Shown here: piece after piece, positions 1 through 6,895 of the stretch
Position numbering within the stretch: position 1 is the first letter of the stretch
Layout: each line of letters opens with the position of its first letter
Assembly: GCA_035356975.1 (NCBI GenBank)
Contig: DAORGW010000038.1
Span: 1-8,127, forward strand
Direction of reading: 5' to 3'
Source: STF1-138 sp035356975
GTDB taxonomy: Bacteria > Patescibacteriota > Patescibacteriia > UBA1558 > S5-K13
DNA length: 8,127 nt
Position numbers and translations under genes: made by a program
Notes under the pieces: model-generated
Told to the model about the DNA's origin: nothing
The model's database searches: none
The model's input: only the letters and a program-made list of their open reading frames with translations

Positions 1-54
1 TTCCTTTTGTTTTGTTTCGGATTTTTTAAATAATCCCAATTTTGAATCTCCCAT
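1..54 (-). CDS. 5' end of an unrecognised gene, cut by the left edge
   Basis: Reading leftward from an ATG at 54-52, 18 codons stay open to the window edge and give MGDSKLGLFKKSETKQKE, a short hydrophilic, lysine-rich N-terminus. A consensus TATAAT lies about 30 nt upstream, just past the helicase terminator, so this looks like a separate transcription unit in the same direction. No Shine-Dalgarno sequence is visible, as for most genes here. The visible part is too short to assign a family, and no function is proposed. Confidence 0.45.
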   Translation of the reverse strand, partial: MGDSKLGLFKKSETKQKE

Positions 55-83
55 ATTTTTATATTTGTTTTAATTATAGATAA

Positions 84-112
84 ATTATACAATAGAATTT
101 ATAAATATTAAA
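84..112 (-). promoter_or_regulatory. putative promoter of the left-edge partial gene
   Basis: The minus strand has a perfect -10 TATAAT (89-84). The hexamer 17 bp upstream is TTTAAT (112-107), a weak match to TTGACA. Predicted transcription would start near 77 and leave a leader of about 22 nt before the ATG at 54. The site lies immediately beyond the helicase terminator, which fits a new unit starting here. TATAAT-like strings are common in AT-rich DNA, so confidence is moderate. Confidence 0.4.
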
Positions 113-141
113 TAGAAAAAGCCGTTTTAAAAACGGCTTCT
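113..141 (-). terminator. intrinsic terminator of the helicase gene
   Basis: On the minus strand AAGCCG and CGGCTT form a stem around a T/A-rich loop (core 119-139), extendable through the inner T/A run. It is followed by TTTTTCTATTT. The helicase stop codon TAA (129-127) sits in the loop, so the gene ends inside its own terminator. A T-run also follows on the plus strand (141-149), so the hairpin could work in both directions, but no plus-strand gene is visible to the left. Confidence 0.8.
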
Positions 142-1977
142 ATTTTTTTCATAAAAATCTGTTATTTTTTCAACTTTTTTATATTTTGCAAAAGCAATGT
201 TTAAAAGAAGTTCTTCTTCGCCCTTATATGCAAAAATATAAATCTTGCCACTTCTAAATCTAGAGGTTCTTCCCATGCGCTGTATCATTCTTCTTATATC
301 AGTAATTGGCTCATAAAAAACAACAACATCTAAAGAAGAAAAATTCAGGCCCTGCTCTCCAATTGATGTGGAAACCAAAATATCTACATCTCTATTTCTA
401 TACTTTGTTAAAATCTCTCCCTGATTTTTTTGTGACATTCCTGAATCTTTTATTTTATTAGACTGACCAATAAATCTCTCTATTTTCTTTTCCGGAAAAC
501 TTGCCCTAAGATATTCCACAACCTTATTAACGGTATCTCTATAGGAAACAAATACCATGATTTGCTTAACTAGGTTATCTTTTACAACAGAGTGCAATTC
601 TTCTAACTTGTCGTCTTCGAAAACCAGGTTCCAATTATATTTTAATTTTTCTGGATAGTATTTTAGCGACGGAACTTCGTGTGTCCATAAATTTTCTTCA
701 CAAAAAGCTCTTCTACATTTCATAATTGCATCATTTGAATTAAACGACTTTTGAGATGGTTTTTGATCTAATTTTTCATAAAACTTTCTCTCTAAAAAAG
801 CTCTTAACTCATGAATTCCTTTATCTATCATAACCAAACAAGTATTAAAAAGATTTATAAGTCCCCATTCTTTCATTGAAAGACACCAATTTACACTATC
901 TTGATTCTTTTCTTTTATAGACTGAAGCTCTTTATTTAGATTATTAAAGGCTTTTATGTTAATACCAGATATAAATCCACAATTATCTTTATATAAAGAA
1001 TTCTCTAAAAGATATGATAAATTGACATTTTCAGATTTTATGCAACTTAATTTTTTACCTAAAGAACCTATAAGGAACAAAAACTCATCTTTAATAATCT
1101 TTCTTAAATATTCTCTAAAATTATATTGTTTTCTTCCTATTATAATCCTTAAAATGCTTCTTTCGTAAATATATGGGGCTACGTCTGGACTTTTTTCTGT
1201 TTTACTTATTACTCCAGCATCTCCAATGCCAAAAAATTTTTTTAATTCTTCTAGTTTACTATAATCCGAATCTAGGGAAGCGGTAAATCCCAAAAGACGA
1301 ATATTTTGACCAGAATTTCTATAAAAAGTAATCAATTTTGTATAATCATATTCTCCTGTCATATTATGTACTTCGTCAAATATTACAAGTTGAAGGCTTT
1401 CTGGACTCGCTAGATCACCACCATTTTTCATTTCACTCATTATGGTTTGAGGAGTTGCTATGATTATTTTGTTATTTTGCCAAATATCCATACGTTTCTT
1501 TTTAGAAACATTCCCTGTCAATACTTCTACGCTATGATTAGGCAAAACTTCTCTGCTCTTATCTCTATGTTGAATACACAAAGGTTTTGTGGGCGATAAT
1601 ATTAAAATTTTCTTCCCGACACTTTTGTATTTCAAAAAATGGAGAGAAATTAAAAGCTCTATATAAGTTTTACCCAAACCAGTATTTAAACAAACAATTG
1701 AATTTGACTTTATGCATAAATCAGCTATATCTAAAGCATAGAGTCTTGCCTCTATTGATCTGCTTTTGATATCTTTGTCAAACAAATAAATCACATCTTT
1801 CCATTCTTCTCTTACCAATTCCGGGCTAAAACCAAGATAACCAATTAATGTAATTAATTTTTTTTGAAAATCTTCTTCTGGGGTTGCGTCAATGTGTTTA
1901 TTGTCAACCGCCTCAAATATGTAATCATCAAAAATATCTAGTTGATCAAATGAACCGGACTTTTTTTTGCGTGTCAT
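127..1977 (-). CDS. Hef/FANCM-type superfamily 2 DNA helicase, no nuclease domain
   Basis: This 616-residue protein has the full set of SF2 helicase motifs (ATG numbering): Walker A GLGKT at 100-104, Ia-like PTKPL near 129, DEVH at 201-204, TAS at 232-234, motif IV VFVSYRDT near 475, motif V STSIGEQGLNF at 536-546 and motif VI QRMGRTSR at 566-573. The stretch FIGQSNK...GMSQKNQ before motif V, and VVFYEPI after it, are hallmarks of the archaeal Hef / eukaryotic FANCM-Mph1 branch, whose members remodel forks and branched DNA. A poorly conserved region at about 280-440 sits where Hef has its helical insert. The protein ends about 45 residues after motif VI, so the ERCC4 nuclease and HhH domains of classical Hef are absent. 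Oddities are DEVH rather than DEAH, GRTSR rather than GRTGR, and RLYA where relatives have RLYQ. An extra ~70-residue N-terminus precedes the helicase core. The open frame extends to a TTG at 1989, but that codon overlaps the Shine-Dalgarno sequence, so ATG 1977 is chosen. It lies 56 nt downstream of the hypermodification-family gene and is probably co-transcribed. Helicase identity is firm; the substrate is inferred. Confidence 0.9.
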   Translation of the reverse strand: MTRKKKSGSFDQLDIFDDYIFEAVDNKHIDATPEEDFQKKLITLIGYLGFSPELVREEWKDVIYLFDKDIKSRSIEARLYALDIADLCIKSNSIVCLNTGLGKTYIELLISLHFLKYKSVGKKILILSPTKPLCIQHRDKSREVLPNHSVEVLTGNVSKKKRMDIWQNNKIIIATPQTIMSEMKNGGDLASPESLQLVIFDEVHNMTGEYDYTKLITFYRNSGQNIRLLGFTASLDSDYSKLEELKKFFGIGDAGVISKTEKSPDVAPYIYERSILRIIIGRKQYNFREYLRKIIKDEFLFLIGSLGKKLSCIKSENVNLSYLLENSLYKDNCGFISGINIKAFNNLNKELQSIKEKNQDSVNWCLSMKEWGLINLFNTCLVMIDKGIHELRAFLERKFYEKLDQKPSQKSFNSNDAIMKCRRAFCEENLWTHEVPSLKYYPEKLKYNWNLVFEDDKLEELHSVVKDNLVKQIMVFVSYRDTVNKVVEYLRASFPEKKIERFIGQSNKIKDSGMSQKNQGEILTKYRNRDVDILVSTSIGEQGLNFSSLDVVVFYEPITDIRRMIQRMGRTSRFRSGKIYIFAYKGEEELLLNIAFAKYKKVEKITDFYEKNRSRF

Positions 1978-1982
1978 TATTT

Positions 1983-1987
1983 CCTCC
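1983..1987 (-). promoter_or_regulatory. Shine-Dalgarno site that fixes the helicase start
   Basis: GGAGG lies 5 nt before ATG 1977 on the minus strand (GGAGGAAATA then ATG). The longest frame would start at the TTG at 1989-1987, which shares its last base with this site and would translate it as Glu-Glu. The ATG is therefore the start. The context is nearly identical to that of the zinc-ribbon gene at 6886. Confidence 0.8.
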
Positions 1988-2013
1988 AAATATATATTTG
2001 TTAATTTGAATAA

Positions 2014-2042
2014 AACTTAACTCTATTAAATTTTTATGTCAA
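2014..2042 (-). promoter_or_regulatory. possible internal promoter for the helicase
   Basis: A perfect -35 TTGACA (2042-2037, minus strand) overlaps the stop codon of the upstream gene. With a 17 bp spacer the -10 would be TAAGTT (2019-2014), only 3 of 6 consensus bases. It could give the helicase a separate transcript, or it may be chance. No terminator is visible between the two genes, so read-through from the upstream gene is equally plausible. Confidence 0.3.
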
Positions 2043-2981
2043 GAAGATGATATGCCTGGATAAAAGGCTATTAAAATAAAAGGTTTTTTTGTTTATAATA
2101 CCTTTTTTTCCAAGATTATTTTTTAATCTCAAATATTTTCTAAACTCGCAAAGTGAATGTTCCATATTTCTTATTGATAAATATGGATAACTTGAAAAAC
2201 ATTTTTTATATGCAATTTGTTTCCAAGATCTATTATCTTTTTTTATTTTATCTAAATATTGATTTTGTATTGTATATAAATAATAAATTTTTTCTAGTTG
2301 TTCTTTATTTTTTAATTTTTTATTATAAATTAATTCGAGTCCCCATTTTGCACCAGGACCTATATTTACAAAATCATTATCAGTCCAACATTGCTTAAAA
2401 AAATTAAAATACGTTAAATCAATCCATATTTCATAGGCCAAAAAATTTCCGATACTCGGAATTTGTTTTATTACTTCTAATGATTTTTCTGGTATTTCTG
2501 GGGAATCTATTTTTTGTATAATTTTTTCTAAATTTTTATTTTCAAAAAATTTTTTCAAATTATTTAAAATAAAAATGTGTTTTGCTTCATTTGTTTGATT
2601 TCCAGAGATTAAATATGCGTCGCCAAATATTGTCTTACCGGATTTTTTTAAATTATTAAAATTATTTATCAATAATTGAATTGTTTTATTGTCAAACTTT
2701 TTTATTACATCAATTTTCAAATCTTCGTAAAGATTATACTTATTAAAGAATCTATAAAAAACAACATTTTGAAAAATAATTTTTCTATTCCTTGTTTTTT
2801 TTAATTTTTCTATTATATAAAAAGTTCCCTTGTCTAATTCCCTATAAACATTACAAAATTTATACTTTTGAAGTGTTTTATCTTTGGTCCAAATACTTGC
2901 TTTTACACAAAAACGTTTATACCAAACCAATTGTCTTTCAAAAATAAACTGAAAAAACTCTTTTTCTAGATTTTTATTCAT
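2034..2981 (-). CDS. DNA base hypermodification-family protein (AGPT-Pplase / HMUDK-helical-like)
   Basis: This 315-residue, lysine- and aromatic-rich protein resembles the phage alpha-glutamyl/putrescinyl-thymine pyrophosphorylase and 5-hmdU DNA kinase helical-domain families by recalled motif pattern. Matching landmarks (ATG numbering) are FxxFIxERQ near 10, LQKYKFCNVYRELDKGTFYI at 37-56, FYRFFNK near 75, GDAYLISGNQ at 120-129, IKQIPSIGNFLAYEI with a helix-hairpin-helix look at 171-185, WTDNDFVNIGPGAKWGLELI at 199-218 and RNMEHSLCEFRKYLRLK at 271-287. Known relatives sit in phage pathways that build bulky groups on thymine in DNA, and several relate to HhH DNA glycosylases. No P-loop kinase domain is present, so kinase activity is not expected from this chain. 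The frame extends to TTG 3029, but that codon is part of a -35 element next to the tyrS terminator, so ATG 2981 is preferred. The gene is much more AT-rich than its neighbours: 7 G/C of 60 bases in both 2281-2340 and 2641-2700. The family call is from memory; the exact reaction is unknown. Confidence 0.65.
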   Translation of the reverse strand: MNKNLEKEFFQFIFERQLVWYKRFCVKASIWTKDKTLQKYKFCNVYRELDKGTFYIIEKLKKTRNRKIIFQNVVFYRFFNKYNLYEDLKIDVIKKFDNKTIQLLINNFNNLKKSGKTIFGDAYLISGNQTNEAKHIFILNNLKKFFENKNLEKIIQKIDSPEIPEKSLEVIKQIPSIGNFLAYEIWIDLTYFNFFKQCWTDNDFVNIGPGAKWGLELIYNKKLKNKEQLEKIYYLYTIQNQYLDKIKKDNRSWKQIAYKKCFSSYPYLSIRNMEHSLCEFRKYLRLKNNLGKKGIINKKTFYFNSLLSRHIIFLT

Positions 2982-3000
2982 ATATTTTACATATATTAAA

Positions 3001-3029
3001 ATTTTACAATTGAAATAATAAAAAATCAA
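3001..3029 (-). promoter_or_regulatory. putative promoter of the hypermodification-family gene
   Basis: On the minus strand TTGATT (3029-3024) and TAAAAT (3006-3001) are separated by exactly 17 bp. They match TTGACA and TATAAT at 4 and 5 of 6 positions. The pair begins right after the tyrS terminator hairpin. Transcription starting near 2994 would leave a leader of only about 13 nt before ATG 2981, consistent with the missing Shine-Dalgarno sequence. Confidence 0.5.
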
Positions 3030-3056
3030 AAAATCACAGTTTGATGCTGTGACTTT
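3030..3056 (-). terminator. intrinsic terminator of tyrS
   Basis: On the minus strand GTCACAG (3053-3047) pairs with CTGTGAT (3039-3033) around the loop CATCAAA, closing with a G-U pair, followed by a run of T (TTTTTTGATTTTTT). It begins 20 nt after the tyrS stop codon. The flanking A-run pairs with the T-run, so weak activity on the plus strand is possible, but the G-U closing pair and the gene order favour minus-strand use. Confidence 0.85.
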
Positions 3057-3072
3057 TTATTTTTTATAAAAA

Positions 3073-4269
3073 TTATTCAATCTCTAAAAATCTTCTTTTT
3101 CCAACTTGTATCAAATACTTTTCACCCTGCTTAAAAGTAAAATTCATATCAGTAATTTTTTTATCGTTGATTTTTACAGCACCCGAATTTATCATTGTTC
3201 TTGCTTCTGTTTTTGATGAAACTAATTTAAATTCTACCAACATGTCAACGATATTTTTATCTTCGTTTATAGAAACTTTTTCTATGTCAGATGGTTTTTC
3301 TTTATTTTTGAAAACATTGTCAAATTCTTCTTGTGCTAATTTTGCTTTATTTTCTCCATGATAAATTTTAACAATTTCATAAGCTAATTTTGATTTTAAA
3401 TTTCTTGGATTTTCACCACCTCGCATTTTATTTTCTAATTCTTTAATTTCACTCATTTCTAAATCTGTACACAATCTAAAATATTTTATAATCAAATCAT
3501 CTGTAATTGACATTACTTTTCCAAACATATCATTTGGTGCGTCAGTTACTCCTACATAATTATCATATGATTTTGACATTTTTCTTCCATCTGTTCCTTC
3601 TAATAACTCGAATGTTATTACAATTTTTTCTTTGTTTTTTAATTTCTGCATAAGAGTTCTTCCACAAAGCATATTGAATAACTGATCATTTCCACCAACT
3701 TCCACATCAACATCCATTACAACACTATCATATGCCTGAACTAGTGGATAAAAAAATTCATGCAGAGAAATTGACTTGCCCTCTTTTAATCTTTTTTGAT
3801 ACATGTCGCGCTCTAAAAATTGTTGAACCGTAAAATTGGAAGATAATTCTATTAGATCCTGAAATTTTAATTTCTTGTTCCACCTGGAATTATATTTTAC
3901 TTCTGGTTTATTAGAATGTTTAAAATCTAAAACTCTTGAAATTTGCTCTTTATATGTCTTTGCATTTTTCTTTACTTCCGTCACTGAAAGCTGTTTTCTT
4001 GCTTCGTCTTTTCCGGTCGGATCCCCTATTTGACCAGTAAAATCACCAATTAAAAAAATTATTTTGTGCCCCAATTCTTGAAATTTTTTTAATTTTCTAA
4101 GAGCAACTGCGTGACCTAAGTGAATATCTGGTCTACTTGGATCAGCACCAATATAAATTTTCATTTTCTCTCCGTTTTTTAATTTTTTCTCTAATAATTC
4201 TCTTCCTATTATATCTTGAACTCCACGAGTTAAAAGTTCGTTTAATTGTTTGTCGTCTATTTTTTGCAT
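3073..4269 (-). CDS. tyrS: tyrosyl-tRNA synthetase
   Basis: This class I enzyme attaches tyrosine to tRNA-Tyr in the cytoplasm through a tyrosyl-adenylate. The 398-residue protein is a normal full-length TyrRS. The HIGH-type motif is HLGH (50-53) in PSRPDIHLGHA, and the second signature is KMSKS (230-234) in GRKMSKSYDN. The tyrosine-pocket helix YPLVQAYD (174-181) and the GGNDQLFN loop (192-199) are intact. The GGNDQ.FN form and the overall spacing resemble the TyrZ/type 2 subgroup rather than E. coli TyrRS, which has GGSDQWGN. A C-terminal S4 RNA-binding domain occupies about 340-398 (SKTEARTMINSGAVKIND). The ATG at 4269 has no clear Shine-Dalgarno sequence. No T-box-like leader was recognised in the 130 nt it shares divergently with the PBP gene. 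Function is secure. Confidence 0.97.
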   Translation of the reverse strand: MQKIDDKQLNELLTRGVQDIIGRELLEKKLKNGEKMKIYIGADPSRPDIHLGHAVALRKLKKFQELGHKIIFLIGDFTGQIGDPTGKDEARKQLSVTEVKKNAKTYKEQISRVLDFKHSNKPEVKYNSRWNKKLKFQDLIELSSNFTVQQFLERDMYQKRLKEGKSISLHEFFYPLVQAYDSVVMDVDVEVGGNDQLFNMLCGRTLMQKLKNKEKIVITFELLEGTDGRKMSKSYDNYVGVTDAPNDMFGKVMSITDDLIIKYFRLCTDLEMSEIKELENKMRGGENPRNLKSKLAYEIVKIYHGENKAKLAQEEFDNVFKNKEKPSDIEKVSINEDKNIVDMLVEFKLVSSKTEARTMINSGAVKINDKKITDMNFTFKQGEKYLIQVGKRRFLEIE

Positions 4270-4331
4270 ATAATCTTAATAATTTTAATTAATATATAAA
4301 TATTAATACGAAATTACATATAAAACAATAG

Positions 4332-4360
4332 TTTATAAAAAACTAAAATCTTGCTATAAT
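4332..4360 (+). promoter_or_regulatory. extended -10 promoter of the PBP1A gene
   Basis: TATAAT at 4355-4360 is preceded by TGC, giving a perfect extended -10 (TGnTATAAT). TTTATA at 4332-4337, 17 bp upstream, matches the -35 at 4 of 6 positions. Transcription would start near 4367, giving a leader of about 42 nt with no Shine-Dalgarno sequence before ATG 4409. Confidence 0.7.
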
Positions 4361-4408
4361 AAGGGTTAAGTGTTAATCTTATTAAATTCAAAATTATAAA
4401 AATTGTAT

Positions 4409-6748
4409 ATGATAAGAAACAACAGTAATCAATGGAAAAATAGACCACTAAACAAGAGTAAAACATCTAAACTAAACGTAAAATTAAGAAACACCATTTA
4501 CTATAACAAAAAGTGGCTCAAAAAACAGAAACCAAAGAATACAAAGCTCTTTTGGTCAAGATTTGTAGTTGCTTTAATTATTTTATTTTTAATTAGTACT
4601 ATTTTTATGTTTGGAGCTTTTGCCTGGTACTCTAGGGATTTACCAGATCCAAATAAAATTATAGATAGATCGGTTATTCAAAGTACAAAAATTTATGACA
4701 AAACTGGTGAACATTTATTATATGATTTACACGGAACACAGCAGAGAACATTAATAGAAATAAACACCTTGCCTGATTATGTTATAAATGCAACCATCTC
4801 CATAGAAGACAAAAATTTCTACAAACACAAGGGAATTTCAATTCTTTCAATTATTCGTGCACAAATTGTTCCGAGATTACAAGGCAAGCGTGCTCAGGGT
4901 GGATCTACTCTCACTCAACAATTTGTAAAAAATGCAATTTTAACTAATGAAAGAAGCCTTGGTAGAAAAATAAAAGAGTGGATTTTGTCTTACAAAATAG
5001 AACAAAAATATAGTAAACAAGAAATTTTAAAAATGTATTTTAATGAAATTCCCTATGGTTCTGTTGCCTATGGAATTGAATCTGCGTCAAATATTTATTT
5101 TGATAAATCAGCAAAAGATTTAACTATTGCTGAATCTGCAATACTCGCAGCCCTTCCTCAAGCTCCATCATATTACTCTCCTTATGGCCCTCACAGAGAC
5201 ATACTTTTTGATAGGCAAAAATATATTTTGAAATTAATGAAGGATCAAGGATATATAAATGAAGATCAATACAACAATGCATTAAATGAAAAAGTTACAT
5301 TTAAACAAAAAAAAGATAATATACAAGCCCCTCATTTTGTTTTTTATGTAAAAGATTTGCTCAGCCAAATGCTTGGAGAACGTGTTGTAGAGGAAGAAGG
5401 ACTAAAAGTTATAACAACAATTGACTATGATTTACAAAAAAAAGCACAAGAGATTATAGAAGAAAAAACAGCTGATTATCCAAAAAAATATGGAGCAAAT
5501 AATGCAGCATTAATAAGTATTGATATAAAAAACGGGGATATATTGACAATGGTTGGCTCTCGTGATTTTTTTAATGATGAAATAGACGGTCAAGTAAATG
5601 TAGTAACATCATCTCGTCAACCAGGAAGTTCCATAAAACCAATTATTTACTCTCAGGCATTTGAAAAGGGTTATCAACCAGAAACAATTGTCTTCGATGT
5701 ACCCACCATTTTCAAAACAGATTTGACTGATTACGAACCAAAAAACTACGATTTACAAACACATGGACCGGTGTCATTAAGAAAAGCTCTCGCCGGATCA
5801 TTAAATATTCCAGCTGTAAAAGTTCTATATCTAGTTGGAATTTCTGACGCATTAAACGCTTTAAAAAATTTCGGTTATTCAACAATAAGACAAGAAAAAG
5901 ATTATGGATTATCACTTACTCTAGGCGGACTTGAGGTAAAAATGATAGAACATTTAAATGCTTTTGCTGTTTTTGCAAGAGATGGAGTTAAAAAACAAAA
6001 TCGTGCAATTTTAAAAATAGAAGACGCAAAAGGAAAAACAATATACGAAGCAAAAAATACTAGCGGTGAAAGAGTATTAAGTGAAGAAAGCGCAAGAAAA
6101 GTCAACAATATTTTATCAGATAACTCGGCGAGGAGTTTTATTTTTGGAGAAAAAAATTATTTAACAATGGGCGGGACTCCGATTGCTGCAAAAACAGGAA
6201 CAACAAATGACTTTAATGATGCATGGACTGTTGGATACACTACAAATGTTGCAACGGCTGTTTGGGTTGGAAACAATAATAATAAAAAAATGTCTGCTGG
6301 TGCGGATGGCTCTGTTGTAGCTGCACCAATCTGGAATGCTTTTATGCAACAAGCTATTTCAAAATATGGAGCAAATTCATTTAATGATTATCAAAGAATT
6401 GAAATAAATAAACCAATGATTGGTGGCTCTATTGCGGAACAAAAAACTCTAAAAATAAATAAATTATCTGGGCTTTTGGCTACTGAAAATACGCCATCTG
6501 ATTTGGTGGAGGAAAAAACATTTAAAAAAGTTCATTCAATATTGCATTATATAATAAAATCAGACCCACTTGGTTCATATCCAGACGACCCGAATCAAGA
6601 TCCAAATTACGAAGTATGGGAAAATGCTGTACAAAAATGGGCTACTGAAAATGGTTTTGATCAATCAGATCCCCCAACTCAATATGATGAAACAAACTAC
6701 ACAAATAATGAAAAAGAAGAAGATAATATTAATAATATTGACCAATAA
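4409..6748 (+). CDS. class A penicillin-binding protein 1A (peptidoglycan glycosyltransferase/transpeptidase)
   Basis: This bifunctional membrane enzyme polymerises lipid II into glycan strands and cross-links the stem peptides on the outer face of the membrane. In ATG numbering (779 residues), a lysine/arginine-rich cytoplasmic N-terminus of about 50 residues is followed by one transmembrane helix (52-74). The GT51 glycosyltransferase domain (about 85-265) has the catalytic-Glu motif IEDKNFYKHKG (Glu133), GGSTLTQQ (164-171) and the KxxILxxYxN-type KQEILKMYFNEI. The transpeptidase domain (about 360-650) has SSIK with nucleophile Ser407, SLN at 464-466 and KTGT at 595-598, so both active sites look intact. 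After it comes an extension with DPLGSYPDDPNQDP and an Asn/Asp/Glu-rich end, a style I associate with Patescibacteria PBP1A proteins. The frame can begin at TTG 4403, but ATG two codons later is the better start. It is divergent from tyrS, and no terminator is visible after it. Confidence 0.95.
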   Translation: MIRNNSNQWKNRPLNKSKTSKLNVKLRNTIYYNKKWLKKQKPKNTKLFWSRFVVALIILFLISTIFMFGAFAWYSRDLPDPNKIIDRSVIQSTKIYDKTGEHLLYDLHGTQQRTLIEINTLPDYVINATISIEDKNFYKHKGISILSIIRAQIVPRLQGKRAQGGSTLTQQFVKNAILTNERSLGRKIKEWILSYKIEQKYSKQEILKMYFNEIPYGSVAYGIESASNIYFDKSAKDLTIAESAILAALPQAPSYYSPYGPHRDILFDRQKYILKLMKDQGYINEDQYNNALNEKVTFKQKKDNIQAPHFVFYVKDLLSQMLGERVVEEEGLKVITTIDYDLQKKAQEIIEEKTADYPKKYGANNAALISIDIKNGDILTMVGSRDFFNDEIDGQVNVVTSSRQPGSSIKPIIYSQAFEKGYQPETIVFDVPTIFKTDLTDYEPKNYDLQTHGPVSLRKALAGSLNIPAVKVLYLVGISDALNALKNFGYSTIRQEKDYGLSLTLGGLEVKMIEHLNAFAVFARDGVKKQNRAILKIEDAKGKTIYEAKNTSGERVLSEESARKVNNILSDNSARSFIFGEKNYLTMGGTPIAAKTGTTNDFNDAWTVGYTTNVATAVWVGNNNNKKMSAGADGSVVAAPIWNAFMQQAISKYGANSFNDYQRIEINKPMIGGSIAEQKTLKINKLSGLLATENTPSDLVEEKTFKKVHSILHYIIKSDPLGSYPDDPNQDPNYEVWENAVQKWATENGFDQSDPPTQYDETNYTNNEKEEDNINNIDQ

Positions 6749-6766
6749 AAATAATAGGTATATACT
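6738..6766 (+). promoter_or_regulatory. putative promoter of the zinc-ribbon gene
   Basis: TTGACC (6738-6743) and TATACT (6761-6766) each match consensus at 5 of 6 positions with an ideal 17 bp spacer, the best-balanced sigma-70-type pair in the window. The -35 lies inside the last codons of the PBP gene. Transcription near 6773 would give a leader of about 123 nt, unusually long here. That leader is A/T-rich with no convincing structure or riboswitch. Confidence 0.6.
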
Positions 6767-6885
6767 CTCTATAACCATTTAAAAATAAGTTAATTTATTA
6801 TTACAATAACTCTCCAAAAAGATTTCTTTATAACAAAAAAATAAAAATAAAAATTTTTTGATGAACGAAGTTTTTTAAACATAAG

Positions 6886-6890
6886 GGAGG
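6886..6890 (+). promoter_or_regulatory. strong Shine-Dalgarno site of the zinc-ribbon gene
   Basis: GGAGG, within AGGGAGGAAATC, ends 5 nt before ATG 6896. It is one of only two clear Shine-Dalgarno sites in the window, and its context GGAGGAAATC-ATG differs by one base from the helicase site GGAGGAAATA-ATG. It fixes the start and suggests efficient translation. Confidence 0.85.
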
Positions 6891-6895
6891 AAATC

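Noticed and set aside
956..1168. Plus-strand open frame of 70 codons inside the helicase gene
   Set aside because: It lies wholly opposite a gene with full helicase motifs, resembles no family and has no ribosome site.
4270..4331. A T-box or riboswitch leader for tyrS
   Set aside because: The stretch is short and almost purely A/T; no T-box sequence, specifier loop or antiterminator hairpin was found.
5712..6352. Three minus-strand open frames inside the PBP1A gene
   Set aside because: They are antisense shadows of the transpeptidase coding region, with low-complexity products and no start signals.
6570..6782. Plus-strand frame overlapping the PBP1A 3' end
   Set aside because: It is out of frame with the real gene, lysine/isoleucine-rich from A/T-rich codons and lacks a ribosome site.
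6773..6895. A structured regulatory RNA in the zinc-ribbon leader
   Set aside because: Only weak A/T pairings such as AAAAATTTTTT are visible; no stable GC-containing stem or known riboswitch core.
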